Counted from the first letter of the stretch, positions 1 to 5,440 are shown. The stretch is 6,285 bases of DNA from JANYJJ01 sp038241115 (GCA_038241115.1 JBBRGA010000175.1:1-6285); one strand, 5' to 3'. Translations and numbers: made by a program. Notes: generated by a model from the letters alone, not told the origin.

Positions 1-756
1 GGCCAAACGGCCCTCATCACCGGCGGCTCGCGCGGATTGGGTTTGCAGATTGCCGAAGCACTGGGAGAGGCGGGCGCCAAAGTGATGCTCACCTCGCGCA
101 AGGCGCCAGAACTGGAAGCGGCCGTGGCAGCGCTTCAGGCCAAAGGCATAGACGCCCGCTGGGTCGCCGCTGACGCCAGCGACGCCGCCCAAATCAAGCA
201 TGTGGCCGAAGAAGCCATGCAGCGCTTGGGCCGTGTCGACATCTTGGTCAACAACGCCGGCGCCACTTGGGGTGCACCCGCCGAAGACCATCCAATCGAA
301 GCGTGGGACAAGGTGATGAACATCAACATCCGCAGCATCTTTTTGATGAGCCAGGCCATCGGCAAGATGAGCATGATTCCCAATGGCGGCGGTCGCATCA
401 TCAACGTGGCTTCCATTGCAGGCTTGTCGGGCGCCTCGGCCGAAACTCAGTTCATCGCTTACGGCACCAGCAAAGGGGCGGTGGTGAACTTCACTCGCAC
501 GCTGGCCGGCGAATGGGGTCGCTACAACATCAACGTGAATGCGCTGGCCCCCGGCATGTTCCCCAGCAAAATGACGCGCAGCACCTTCGAGAAATTAGGC
601 ACCGATGCCATTGCGCGCACCGCACCTTTGAACCGCGTTGGCGACGACGACGATTTGAAAGGTGCCGCGTTGTTGTTCGCCAGCGCGGCGGGCAAGCACA
701 TCACCGGCCAAATTTTGGCAATCGACGGTGGTGTGAGCGCGGTGCATGGGGTTTGA
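1..756 (+). CDS. SDR family oxidoreductase (5' partial)
   Basis: A classical short-chain dehydrogenase/reductase: a cytosolic NAD(P)(H)-dependent enzyme that interconverts a hydroxyl and a carbonyl. The frame is open from base 1, so the true start lies upstream. The TTG at 37 falls inside the cofactor motif and cannot be the start. Counting visible codons, TGGSRGLG is near residues 8-15 (dinucleotide-binding Rossmann loop), VNNAG near 82-86, the catalytic serine is S138 in VASIAG, and the YxxxK pair is Y154 and K158. An Ser-Arg-Lys stretch after the second beta strand (LTSRK) suggests preference for NADP(H). At least 251 residues are visible against a usual 250-260, so only about ten are missing. 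It may be the first of four co-directional genes, with 69 bp to the thioesterase. The substrate is unknown; 3-oxoacyl reductase and gluconate 5-dehydrogenase branches look alike at this level. Family certain, substrate not. Confidence 0.93.
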   Translation, partial: GQTALITGGSRGLGLQIAEALGEAGAKVMLTSRKAPELEAAVAALQAKGIDARWVAADASDAAQIKHVAEEAMQRLGRVDILVNNAGATWGAPAEDHPIEAWDKVMNINIRSIFLMSQAIGKMSMIPNGGGRIINVASIAGLSGASAETQFIAYGTSKGAVVNFTRTLAGEWGRYNINVNALAPGMFPSKMTRSTFEKLGTDAIARTAPLNRVGDDDDLKGAALLFASAAGKHITGQILAIDGGVSAVHGV

Positions 757-791
757 GGCGTTGTCTTTCTTAACTGCACATAGAACCCAAG

Positions 792-819
792 CCCATTCAG
801 GGCCGAGGTATCGAAGTCC
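792..819 (+). repeat. Dispersed repeat, degenerate copy A
   Basis: This 28-bp stretch matches 3523-3549 at 24 positions with one single-base gap. The shared core is GAGGTRTCGAAGTCC, preceded by a TTC(A)GGGCYGAG-like half. Similarity continues weakly to the left, where both copies follow AACCCA. It ends six bases before the thioesterase start codon. From memory, motifs of the form TTCGGGCTGAG..TCGAAG are scattered between genes in many Comamonadaceae; no genome search was run. It is short and codes for nothing by itself. Confidence 0.6.
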
Positions 820-825
820 TGAGCC

Positions 826-1263
826 ATGAAGTTTCCCGTCCAAATTCCCTTTGCTGAACTGCTCGGTTTCGAACTGATCAGTGTGGGCGGCGGCTTGGCG
901 CAAATTGATGTGCCGCTGCGTGATCAGCTCTACAACTCCTGGCAAATGGCCCATGGCGGCGTGACCATGACCTTGCTTGATGTGGTCATGGCGCACGCGG
1001 CACGCAGCCTGGACATGCAACAGCCCGACGGCGGCCGTGGCGTCGTCACGATCGAGATGAAAACCAGCTTCATGCGTCCCGCCACCGGCCGTTTGCGCGG
1101 CATGGGCAAGCTGCTGACGAGCACGTCCACTTTGGCGTTTTGCGAAGGTTCGGTGTTTGACGCTTCCGACGTTCTGGTCGCACACGCCACAGGCACTTTC
1201 AAGTTCTTGCGCAGCCTGAGCGTGGGTGGGCTTTTGGTTGAGCGGGTACAGGCTTCGGATTGA
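826..1263 (+). CDS. PaaI family hotdog-fold thioesterase
   Basis: Predicted acyl-CoA thioesterase of 145 residues, the usual size for the PaaI/YdiI hotdog group, which hydrolyses CoA thioesters in the cytosol as a homotetramer. The AHGG motif (H43-G44-G45) begins the central helix, followed by the expected acidic residue D52 in TLLD. The strand VTIEMKTSFMRP (about 74-85) and the closing strand VAHATGTFKF are typical of the fold. The ATG at 826 gives a full-length protein. No good ribosome binding site precedes it: the upstream bases are the dispersed repeat and then CTGAGCC, so initiation may be weak or depend on translation from upstream. It lies between an SDR gene and a desaturase, which fits acyl-CoA turnover. 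The natural substrate (aryl- or fatty acyl-CoA) cannot be told from the sequence. Confidence 0.9.
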   Translation: MKFPVQIPFAELLGFELISVGGGLAQIDVPLRDQLYNSWQMAHGGVTMTLLDVVMAHAARSLDMQQPDGGRGVVTIEMKTSFMRPATGRLRGMGKLLTSTSTLAFCEGSVFDASDVLVAHATGTFKFLRSLSVGGLLVERVQASD

Positions 1264-1269
1264 GGCCAC

Positions 1270-1276
1270 AAGGAGG
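1270..1276 (+). promoter_or_regulatory. Ribosome binding site setting the desaturase start
   Basis: AAGGAGG is a near-perfect Shine-Dalgarno sequence four bases before ATG at 1281. It favours that ATG over the in-frame TTG at 1260, which would overlap the thioesterase stop codon. Confidence 0.85.
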
Positions 1277-1280
1277 TTTC

Positions 1281-2453
1281 ATGAACATTCGTGACGATCA
1301 GCTCGACAAAGCTGGCGAAGAATTTCGCAACGACATGCGTCCGCTGCCGACAAACGCCGGCGAGCCGAAAGTGGGCTCGGGCAATGCGCAGGCGCGCCGC
1401 GTGCTGAGCGCCGCTGAATTGGCACCGCTGACCCGACTGAGCAACGCGCGTTCAGCGCTGGCGCTGCTGCAAACCTTGTTCATCATTGCCAGCGCCGCGG
1501 GCTTCGCACTGTGGGCAGGCGCGGGCTTGGGTGCAGGCGCTTGGCCTTCCGCGGCATCGGCGATGGGGGCGCTTTTTGCTGTGCTGGTCGCTGTGGTGGT
1601 GATCGGCGTGGCACAACACGGCCTGTTCATCCTGGCGCACGAAGCCGCTCATTACCGCTTGTTCAGGCAGCGCGGTTTGAACGATGTGGTCGGCCGCATG
1701 GTGGGCATGGCGGGCGGCGTTTCCATGTGCACTTACCGTGTGACGCACCGCTTGCACCACAACCATTTGTACACCGCAGAAGACCCCGACACCGCGATCC
1801 ACGGTGGCTATCCGCGCGGCGTGAAATACCTGTGGAAGAAGCTGGCGCAAGACGTGGTGGGCTTGAATGCGTTCAAGACGTATGCCTACTTTTTTGGCGC
1901 GCCTGCATTGAATGCGGTCACCAACCGTGCCGCTCGACCGCTGGACGACACCTCATCCACGCTGAGATCGACTGCGCGCACTGACCGCTGGTTTGTGGTG
2001 GCTTTTCATGTGACTGCACCGTTGCTGTGCGGTTTGGTGTGGGGCTGGCAAGGGGCTGCTTGGTACTTCGTGTTGTGGGCGCTGCCGTTGCTCACAGTGC
2101 TGCAACCCGTGCTGCGTCTGCGTGCGATTTGCGAGCACGGTGCCACCACCGATTTCTCGTCGCCGCTGACTGCGGCGCGCACCAACCGCACTTGGGGCAG
2201 CGCAGGCAATTGGCTGGGCCGCGCGCTGCTGTTTCCGCACCACGTGAACTACCACCTCGAACACCATTTGTACCCAGCGGTACCGCACTACCACTTGCCA
2301 CAACTTCACCGGCTGCTGCGTGAAAAAGGTGCGCTGCAAGGTGCCGAAGTGCGCGATGTCGCCGACACGCTGCGGCTGATCTTCGCGCCTCGATTGGCCA
2401 AAACCATCAACTTGGTCGCCCCCGTTCAAACCTTATCGAAAGCAACCCAATGA
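1281..2453 (+). CDS. Membrane fatty acid desaturase family protein
   Basis: Predicted non-heme di-iron membrane desaturase or hydroxylase of 390 residues that uses oxygen to insert a double bond or hydroxyl into an acyl or lipid-like chain. All histidine boxes are present: HEAAH (H120, H124), HRLHH (H156, H159, H160) and HLEHH (H325, H328, H329). The auxiliary CEHG (E285-H286) before the last box is common in bacterial members. Hydrophobic spans lie at about 57-80, 93-117 and 237-280, after a polar N-terminus of about 50 residues. The start at 1281 follows a strong AAGGAGG. It sits 17 bp after the thioesterase, and its stop overlaps the start of the next SDR gene (ATGA). Electrons would have to come from a ferredoxin or similar partner; none is encoded here. 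The family also includes carotenoid and sterol-type oxygenases, so the substrate is open. Confidence 0.92.
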   Translation: MNIRDDQLDKAGEEFRNDMRPLPTNAGEPKVGSGNAQARRVLSAAELAPLTRLSNARSALALLQTLFIIASAAGFALWAGAGLGAGAWPSAASAMGALFAVLVAVVVIGVAQHGLFILAHEAAHYRLFRQRGLNDVVGRMVGMAGGVSMCTYRVTHRLHHNHLYTAEDPDTAIHGGYPRGVKYLWKKLAQDVVGLNAFKTYAYFFGAPALNAVTNRAARPLDDTSSTLRSTARTDRWFVVAFHVTAPLLCGLVWGWQGAAWYFVLWALPLLTVLQPVLRLRAICEHGATTDFSSPLTAARTNRTWGSAGNWLGRALLFPHHVNYHLEHHLYPAVPHYHLPQLHRLLREKGALQGAEVRDVADTLRLIFAPRLAKTINLVAPVQTLSKATQ

Positions 2454-3373
2454 AGAACTACCAAGGCGGCACTGCCGTCATCACTGGTGCAGCTTCGGGC
2501 TTCGGCCTGGAGGCATCGCGGATTGCTGCCAAGCGCGGCATGAATGTGGTCATGGCCGATGTGCAGCAAGACGCGCTGGACGTCGCTGCTGCTGAAATCG
2601 CGGCCATCGGAGCCTCAACCGGCAGCAGCGTGTTGGCGTACCGATTGGACATTTCCAAGTCGGATGAAGTCGAGGCGTTGGCTGCCGCCACGATGGCACG
2701 CTTTGGCGCACCGAATTTCGTGTTCAACAACGCCGGCGTGGGCGCAGGTGGCTTGATTTGGGAGCACACGCTGAAAGATTGGGAGTGGGTGATTGGCGTC
2801 AATTTGATGGGCGTGGCGCACGGCGTGAGGGTGTTCACGCCGCTGATGTTGGCCGCCGCCAAGGCCGACCCTGCATTCGAAGGCCACATCGTCAACACCG
2901 CCTCAATGGCCGGTTTATTGAATGCGCCCAACATGGGCGTCTACAACGTGACCAAGCACGCGGTGGTCTCGTTAAGCGAAACGCTGTACCAAGACTTGGC
3001 GTTGGTCACAGATCGGATCCGCGCGTCGGTGCTGTGCCCTTATTTTGTGCCCACGGGTATCACGCAAAGCCACCGCAACCGGCCTGCGGATTTGCGTGAT
3101 GCGGGCGCCAAACCCACGCGCAGCCAGTTGATTGGGCAGGCCATGAGCGACAAGGCCGTGAGCAGCGGCAAGCGCACTGCGGCCGAAGTGGCGCAGTATG
3201 TTTTTGACGCGATGGATGAGGGCCGCTTCTACGTTTACAGCCATCCCAAGGCGTTGGGCAGTGTGCAGACGCGTTTGGACGATGTGATGCTGGGGCGGAA
3301 TCCAACGGATCCGTTTTCGCACAAGCCAGAGTTGGGCGCGGAGCTTCGCGCTGCGCTGCGGGCTGTGGACTGA
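2450..3373 (+). CDS. SDR family NAD(P)-dependent oxidoreductase
   Basis: Second short-chain dehydrogenase, 307 residues, longer than the classical 250 because of an extended C-terminal tail after the core. The glycine motif TGAASGFG is at 12-19. D37 at the end of the second strand suggests NAD(H) rather than NADP(H), unlike the SDR at the left edge. NNAGVG starts at N93, the catalytic serine is S152 in NTASMAG, and Y165-K169 form the YxxxK pair. The C-terminal part (about 205-307) contains an AEVAQYVFDAMDEGRFYVYSHP segment typical of SDRs of this length. ATG at 2450 overlaps the desaturase stop by four bases and has no clear Shine-Dalgarno, so translation is probably coupled. It is the last gene of the run and a plausible partner of the desaturase, oxidising a hydroxylated product, though that pairing is inference. 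Confidence 0.93.
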   Translation: MKNYQGGTAVITGAASGFGLEASRIAAKRGMNVVMADVQQDALDVAAAEIAAIGASTGSSVLAYRLDISKSDEVEALAAATMARFGAPNFVFNNAGVGAGGLIWEHTLKDWEWVIGVNLMGVAHGVRVFTPLMLAAAKADPAFEGHIVNTASMAGLLNAPNMGVYNVTKHAVVSLSETLYQDLALVTDRIRASVLCPYFVPTGITQSHRNRPADLRDAGAKPTRSQLIGQAMSDKAVSSGKRTAAEVAQYVFDAMDEGRFYVYSHPKALGSVQTRLDDVMLGRNPTDPFSHKPELGAELRAALRAVD

Positions 3374-3394
3374 TATTTTTTCGCAGCTGTTTTC

Positions 3395-3415
3395 GCTAAG
3401 GTTTTAGCTGTTTTT
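3395..3415 (+). terminator. Possible weak intrinsic terminator after the SDR/desaturase operon
   Basis: GCTAA, a four-base loop GGTT, then TTAGC form a 5-bp stem 21 bases after the SDR stop, followed by TGTTTTT. An alternative stem pairs CAGCT (3384-3388) with AGCTG (3406-3410). The stem is short and A/T-rich, so this is a weak candidate. Its position and T-run are right. Confidence 0.35.
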
Positions 3416-3441
3416 ACTGCGGCTGTGTTTGCTGTAGCGGC

Positions 3442-3506
3442 TGCGGTGCAATGCGATGCGGTGCGGTGCGGTGCGGTGGGTTGGGTTGGGTTGGGTTGCG
3501 TTGCGG
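3442..3506 (+). repeat. Pentanucleotide array (13 x TGSRN)
   Basis: Thirteen consecutive 5-bp units, almost all TGCGN or TGGGT. In order: TGCGG, TGCAA, TGCGA, four TGCGG, four TGGGT, TGCGT, TGCGG. Two internal homogeneous runs (four TGCGG, four TGGGT) suggest slippage expansion from a degenerate ancestor. The array lies in the convergent gap and is not part of a credible reading frame. Confidence 0.9.
3478..3495 (+). other. Perfect G-quadruplex motif
   Basis: GGGTTGGGTTGGGTTGGG consists of four G3 tracts with three TT loops, which satisfies the standard G3+N1-7 quadruplex rule. It is the TGGGT part of the pentamer array. The G-rich strand is the + strand, so it would form in the read-through RNA of the left operon or in the non-template DNA strand. 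Folding is predicted, not shown. Confidence 0.75.
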
Positions 3507-3522
3507 AAAACACAACCCACAC

Positions 3523-3549
3523 CCCGTTCGGGCTGAGGTGTCGAAGTCC
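3523..3549 (+). repeat. Dispersed repeat, copy B
   Basis: CCCGTTCGGGCTGAGG followed by TGTCGAAGTCC. It aligns with 792-819 at 24 positions with one gap, in the same orientation. The element has TTCG and CGAA at its ends, so it is a partial inverted repeat. It lies directly after the pentamer array in the convergent gap. Confidence 0.65.
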
Positions 3550-3619
3550 CGCTTTGACCCGATTGCGCTCGCCACTCCACTCGCGCTTTGGGTCTTCAAA
3601 AAAAACGCGGGGCCCAACT

Positions 3620-3640
3620 CATTCAAGCGCCTTGTGAATG
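3620..3640. other. Hairpin in the convergent gap
   Basis: CATT+CAAG, loop CGC, CTTG and then GAATG can form an 8-bp stem with a two-base bulge. Equivalently, CATTCA and TGAATG form a perfect 6-bp stem. No T-run follows on the + strand, so it is not a standard intrinsic terminator. Function unknown. Confidence 0.4.
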
Positions 3641-3680
3641 GCTCCTCTCCCTTTGCCCAGAAAAACCTGCGACGGGGATG

Positions 3681-3713
3681 AAAAACTGACCGTAAATCCG
3701 GACGCTTTTTACG
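3681..3713 (-). terminator. Possible terminator of the DUF1223 gene
   Basis: Read on the minus strand, CGTAAA and TTTACG (3713-3708 and 3696-3691) form a 6-bp stem with an 11-base loop, followed after GTCAG by a run of five T (3685-3681). It begins about 37 bases after the DUF1223 stop. The stem is AT-rich and the T-run is displaced by five bases, so support is weak. Confidence 0.25.
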
Positions 3714-3749
3714 CCGAGGCTTGAGTTCTTGCCCTTGACACGCAACCGC

Positions 3750-4535
3750 TCAGCAACCCAGCTTCAAAGCCTGCACCGGTCGCCCGCTGTACGCATCAAG
3801 CACCACCAAGTTCACTTGCCTGGGATGCTTCGCATCCGCCGACGTGCTGGGAACAAAGCTCAACGACGTGGTCGCGCCAGGCTTGACTTCCCACGCTGCA
3901 ACGGGTTTGTATTCGCGCACCACGAAGTCGTGTTTCAGAGTCACGCCTTCGTTTTCACCGGCTTTCACAGCCGTTGTGTGGTTCAACTCAGTCACCGCCC
4001 AGTAGGCCGCCAGCCGGGTTGGACCTCCGGCATTGGCTGCAACCTCGGCGTTGATTTGAGGGCCTTCGCGGGTCAGGCTGATCTGCGCTTGAGCAGGCGC
4101 ACCTGCTTTCAAAGGCACGCGCGTGTTGATCCAGTCTTTGTTGTCCGCGCCGTCCAGCACCACTTGGGGCGTGTAGCTGAACTTGGCACCGTTGCTGGCC
4201 TGTTGCTGCGACTGCCGGGCGGTGTAGGCGGCGCTGGCGAAACGGTCTTTCCAACCCAGGCGGTCCCAATAGTCCACGTGAAATGCCAGCGCCACCGTGT
4301 CGCTGCGCGCTTCAACATCCGGCGCCATGCGCGACAACCAGCGGTCAGCCTGAGGGCAAGAATTGCAGCCCTCGGAGGTGTAGAGCTCGACCACGCGCGC
4401 AGCGGTGGCCGCGCTGCGTGCCGAGCAGCTGCCCTGTGTCGGATCCGCCGCCAGCGCTGATGTTGCGAAGGCCAGGTTGGTGAATGCAGCTATGGCGGCA
4501 AGCGCTTTGATTGGGTGCAGGGGCTTGGTGTTCAT
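3750..4535 (-). CDS. DUF1223 family secreted thioredoxin-like protein
   Basis: A 261-residue exported protein of the DUF1223 family, which has a thioredoxin-like fold and no firmly established function. A signal peptide is clear: a lysine near the start, a hydrophobic stretch over about 9-28, and an ALA cleavage motif ending at residue 29. The family core follows: VVELYTSEGCNSCPQADRWL (48-67), where C57 and C60 form the CxxC redox-type motif, then FHVDYWDRLGWKDRF (85-99), and later YTPQVVLDG. Two more cysteines occur, C37 and the very last residue C261. ATG at 4535 has a TGGAG ribosome binding site seven bases upstream. It is convergent with the SDR gene and divergent from DUF2239, so it is probably monocistronic. 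A periplasmic thiol-disulfide role is suggested by the CxxC but remains inference. Confidence 0.9.
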   Translation of the reverse strand: MNTKPLHPIKALAAIAAFTNLAFATSALAADPTQGSCSARSAATAARVVELYTSEGCNSCPQADRWLSRMAPDVEARSDTVALAFHVDYWDRLGWKDRFASAAYTARQSQQQASNGAKFSYTPQVVLDGADNKDWINTRVPLKAGAPAQAQISLTREGPQINAEVAANAGGPTRLAAYWAVTELNHTTAVKAGENEGVTLKHDFVVREYKPVAAWEVKPGATTSLSFVPSTSADAKHPRQVNLVVLDAYSGRPVQALKLGC

Positions 4536-4550
4536 TCGACGGCTCCAGAA

Positions 4551-4568
4551 GGCTGATTCGAAGTCGCG
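4551..4568 (+). repeat. Possible third, shortened copy of the dispersed repeat
   Basis: GGCTGATTCGAAGTCGCG resembles GGCTGAGGTGTCGAAGTCCCG of copy B, with three bases missing and one or two substitutions. It lies 15 bases upstream of the DUF1223 start codon, in its leader, and in the same window orientation as copies A and B. The match is short enough that chance is possible. Confidence 0.3.
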
Positions 4569-4659
4569 GAGGTCTAGATTTTCTTACCTCGTTCCGATCA
4601 GTGGGCTCAGGTCAAGAACGGCCACGTCTGGGAGGTTCGATCCATCGTGTCGACCGGAC

Positions 4660-4673
4660 TGGGTTCAGACCCA
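4660..4673. other. Small hairpin in the divergent gap
   Basis: TGGGT, loop TCAG, ACCCA form a perfect 5-bp stem. It could be mistaken for a tRNA T-arm, but no other tRNA arm is present. Role unknown. Confidence 0.35.
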
Positions 4674-4697
4674 TGCTTAAAGGCGTGCGCTTGAATC

Positions 4698-4711
4698 CAG
4701 CGGGCCCGCTG
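4698..4711. promoter_or_regulatory. 14-bp perfect palindrome
   Basis: CAGCGGGCCCGCTG is identical on both strands. It lies nine bases before the TTTATTTG repeat that opens the DUF2239 promoter, about 80 bp upstream of the DUF2239 start. It could be a protein-binding site or a boundary remnant. It is not followed by a T-run suited to an intrinsic terminator on the + strand, and its loopless form makes a hairpin poor. Confidence 0.45.
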
Positions 4712-4719
4712 CCACCGAG

Positions 4720-4744
4720 TTTATTTGTACCCGGATTTTATTTG
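4720..4744 (+). repeat. TTTATTTG direct repeat around the upstream operator
   Basis: TTTATTTG occurs at 4720-4727 and again at 4737-4744, 17 bp apart. The first copy leads directly into TACCCGGAT. The second overlaps the -35 box and is followed 12 bp later by the second TACCCGGAT. The arrangement looks like a duplicated module. Confidence 0.6.
4728..4736 (+). promoter_or_regulatory. Candidate operator 1 (TACCCGGAT)
   Basis: First of two identical 9-mers; the match extends left as ATTT(G)TACCCGGAT. It lies just upstream of the -35 box. Its flanks are not palindromic, unlike the second copy. The binding protein is unknown; the adjacent DUF2239 product is the obvious candidate. Confidence 0.5.
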
Positions 4745-4770
4745 ACATGCTAATTTTACCCGGATAGAAT
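4742..4770 (+). promoter_or_regulatory. Sigma-70 promoter of the DUF2239-MATE unit
   Basis: A perfect -35 box TTGACA (4742-4747), a 17-bp spacer and TAGAAT (4765-4770), one mismatch from TATAAT. The expected transcription start is near 4777, at or next to the A of the ATG at 4778. If that ATG is used, the message would be leaderless. The spacer carries the second TACCCGGAT, so binding there would block RNA polymerase. Confidence 0.85.
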
Positions 4771-4775
4771 AAGCA
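4748..4775. promoter_or_regulatory. Candidate operator 2: 28-bp imperfect palindrome over the -10 box
   Basis: Centred between C4761 and G4762, 11 of 14 base pairs are symmetric; the outer arms are TGCT and AGCA and the centre is TACCCGGAT (4757-4765). It covers the promoter spacer, the whole -10 box and the bases up to three before the ATG. The position suits a dimeric repressor. Its core repeats candidate operator 1 with 29 bp between centres. Confidence 0.6.
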
Positions 4776-4777
4776 AC

Positions 4778-5350
4778 ATGAACGAAGCACTGCCAATGAC
4801 CCACACCGCTTTCCTGGACGGGCGGCGCCTCGCCACCGGTCCGTTGCATGAGGTCGCGGTCGCTGTCCTGCGGGCGCAACAAGCCCGCCCTGAAGGGCAG
4901 CCGCTGGTCTTCAGCAATGCCAGCGGCCAATCTGCCGACCTGGATCTGCGCGGCGGCGAGGAAGCCGTCGCGGCGCGCTACACCGTGGCTGTGCCGCCCC
5001 AAGCGCCCAGGGGCCGCGGCCGCCCGAAGCTCGGCGTAGTGGCGCGGGAAGTGACGCTGCTTCCGGAACACTGGGACTGGCTCGGGGCGCAGACAGGCGG
5101 CGCCTCTGTGGCCTTGCGCAAACTGGTGCACGAAGCGCGGCGCTCCGGCGGCGACCGGGCGCGGACCCGCCAGGCGCGCGACCGCGCTTATCACGCCATG
5201 TCCACGCTGGCCGGCGACCTCGCTGGCTTCGAGGAAGCATCGCGGGCACTGTTCGCCGGCGACCACGAGCGGCTGGTGGTGCAGATGGCCACCTGGCCGG
5301 AAGACGTGCAGGCCTACGTGCACCAGCTCGCCGAACCCGCACCCGGCTAA
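4778..5350 (+). CDS. DUF2239 family protein, possible DNA-binding regulator
   Basis: A 190-residue protein of the uncharacterised DUF2239 family, recognised from TAFLDGRRLATGPL near the start and the block RGRGRPKLGVVAREVTLLPE (78-97) running on into HWDWL, GGASVALRKLVHEARR (107-122) and AGDLAGFEEASRALFAGD (145-162). RGRP at 80-83 is the core of an AT-hook. The following strand REVTLLP, helix, GGASVALRKLV pattern resembles a ribbon-helix-helix fold, so DNA binding is plausible but unproven. ATG at 4778 sits at the predicted transcription start. The in-frame ATG at 4796 (residue 7, giving MTHTAFLDGRR) has a weak GAAG eight bases upstream and may be the true start. A near-consensus promoter with duplicated operator-like sites precedes the gene, and a MATE exporter follows after 90 bp. 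GC is higher than in the left block, and only 2 of 19 leucines use TTG. Confidence 0.85.
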   Translation: MNEALPMTHTAFLDGRRLATGPLHEVAVAVLRAQQARPEGQPLVFSNASGQSADLDLRGGEEAVAARYTVAVPPQAPRGRGRPKLGVVAREVTLLPEHWDWLGAQTGGASVALRKLVHEARRSGGDRARTRQARDRAYHAMSTLAGDLAGFEEASRALFAGDHERLVVQMATWPEDVQAYVHQLAEPAPG

Positions 5351-5430
5351 GCCCGACCTCTTTCACCTTTGTTTGCAACCAGCGCAAGGCTCCCAGCTGA
5401 GCGCTGCGGAGAAACACGTCCGCGATTTAC

Positions 5431-5435
5431 AGGAG
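5431..5435 (+). promoter_or_regulatory. Ribosome binding site of the MATE gene
   Basis: AGGAG with five bases to ATG at 5441; it fixes the start of the transporter. No terminator or separate promoter is evident in the 90 bp after DUF2239, so the two genes are probably co-transcribed. Confidence 0.8.
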
Positions 5436-5440
5436 CTTTT

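Larger units (their letters stand above)
3374..3749. other. Convergent non-coding gap
   Basis: A 376-bp region between two convergent genes. The open frames crossing it are low-complexity translations of a five-base repeat, lack ribosome binding sites and show no recognisable domain, so I call no gene. It contains a possible terminator near 3395, the pentamer array and G-quadruplex motif at 3442-3506, dispersed repeat copy B at 3523-3549, a hairpin at 3620-3640, and a possible minus-strand terminator at 3681-3713. Confidence 0.75.

Noticed and set aside
37..39. TTG at 37 as start codon of the first SDR gene
   Set aside because: It would remove the first half of the glycine-rich cofactor motif, which is intact when the frame is read from base 1.
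595..1269. Minus-strand open frame of 224 residues over the SDR end and thioesterase
   Set aside because: It is antisense to two genes with recognised family motifs and has no domain of its own.
3442..3506. CRISPR array
   Set aside because: The units are 5 bp in direct tandem with no spacers; this is a simple repeat.
3425..3681. Two short + strand open frames across the pentamer array
   Set aside because: They are low-complexity translations of the repeat, with no ribosome binding site and no recognisable domain.
4600..4620. Minus-strand promoter for DUF1223 using TTGACC at 4615-4610
   Set aside because: No -10-like box lies at 16-18 bp; the nearest AT-rich hexamer, TAAGAA, is 23 bp away.
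4590..4622. Possible reverse-orientation copy of the dispersed repeat (GGCTCAGGTCAAGAACGG)
   Set aside because: Only CTCAG and GAACGG match, with a two-base insertion and no TCGA end, so chance similarity is likely.
4629..4673. tRNA-like stretch with GGTTCGATCC and TGGGTTCAGACCCA
   Set aside because: The first lacks a matching T-arm stem, the second has the wrong T-loop pattern, and no acceptor, D or anticodon arm is present.
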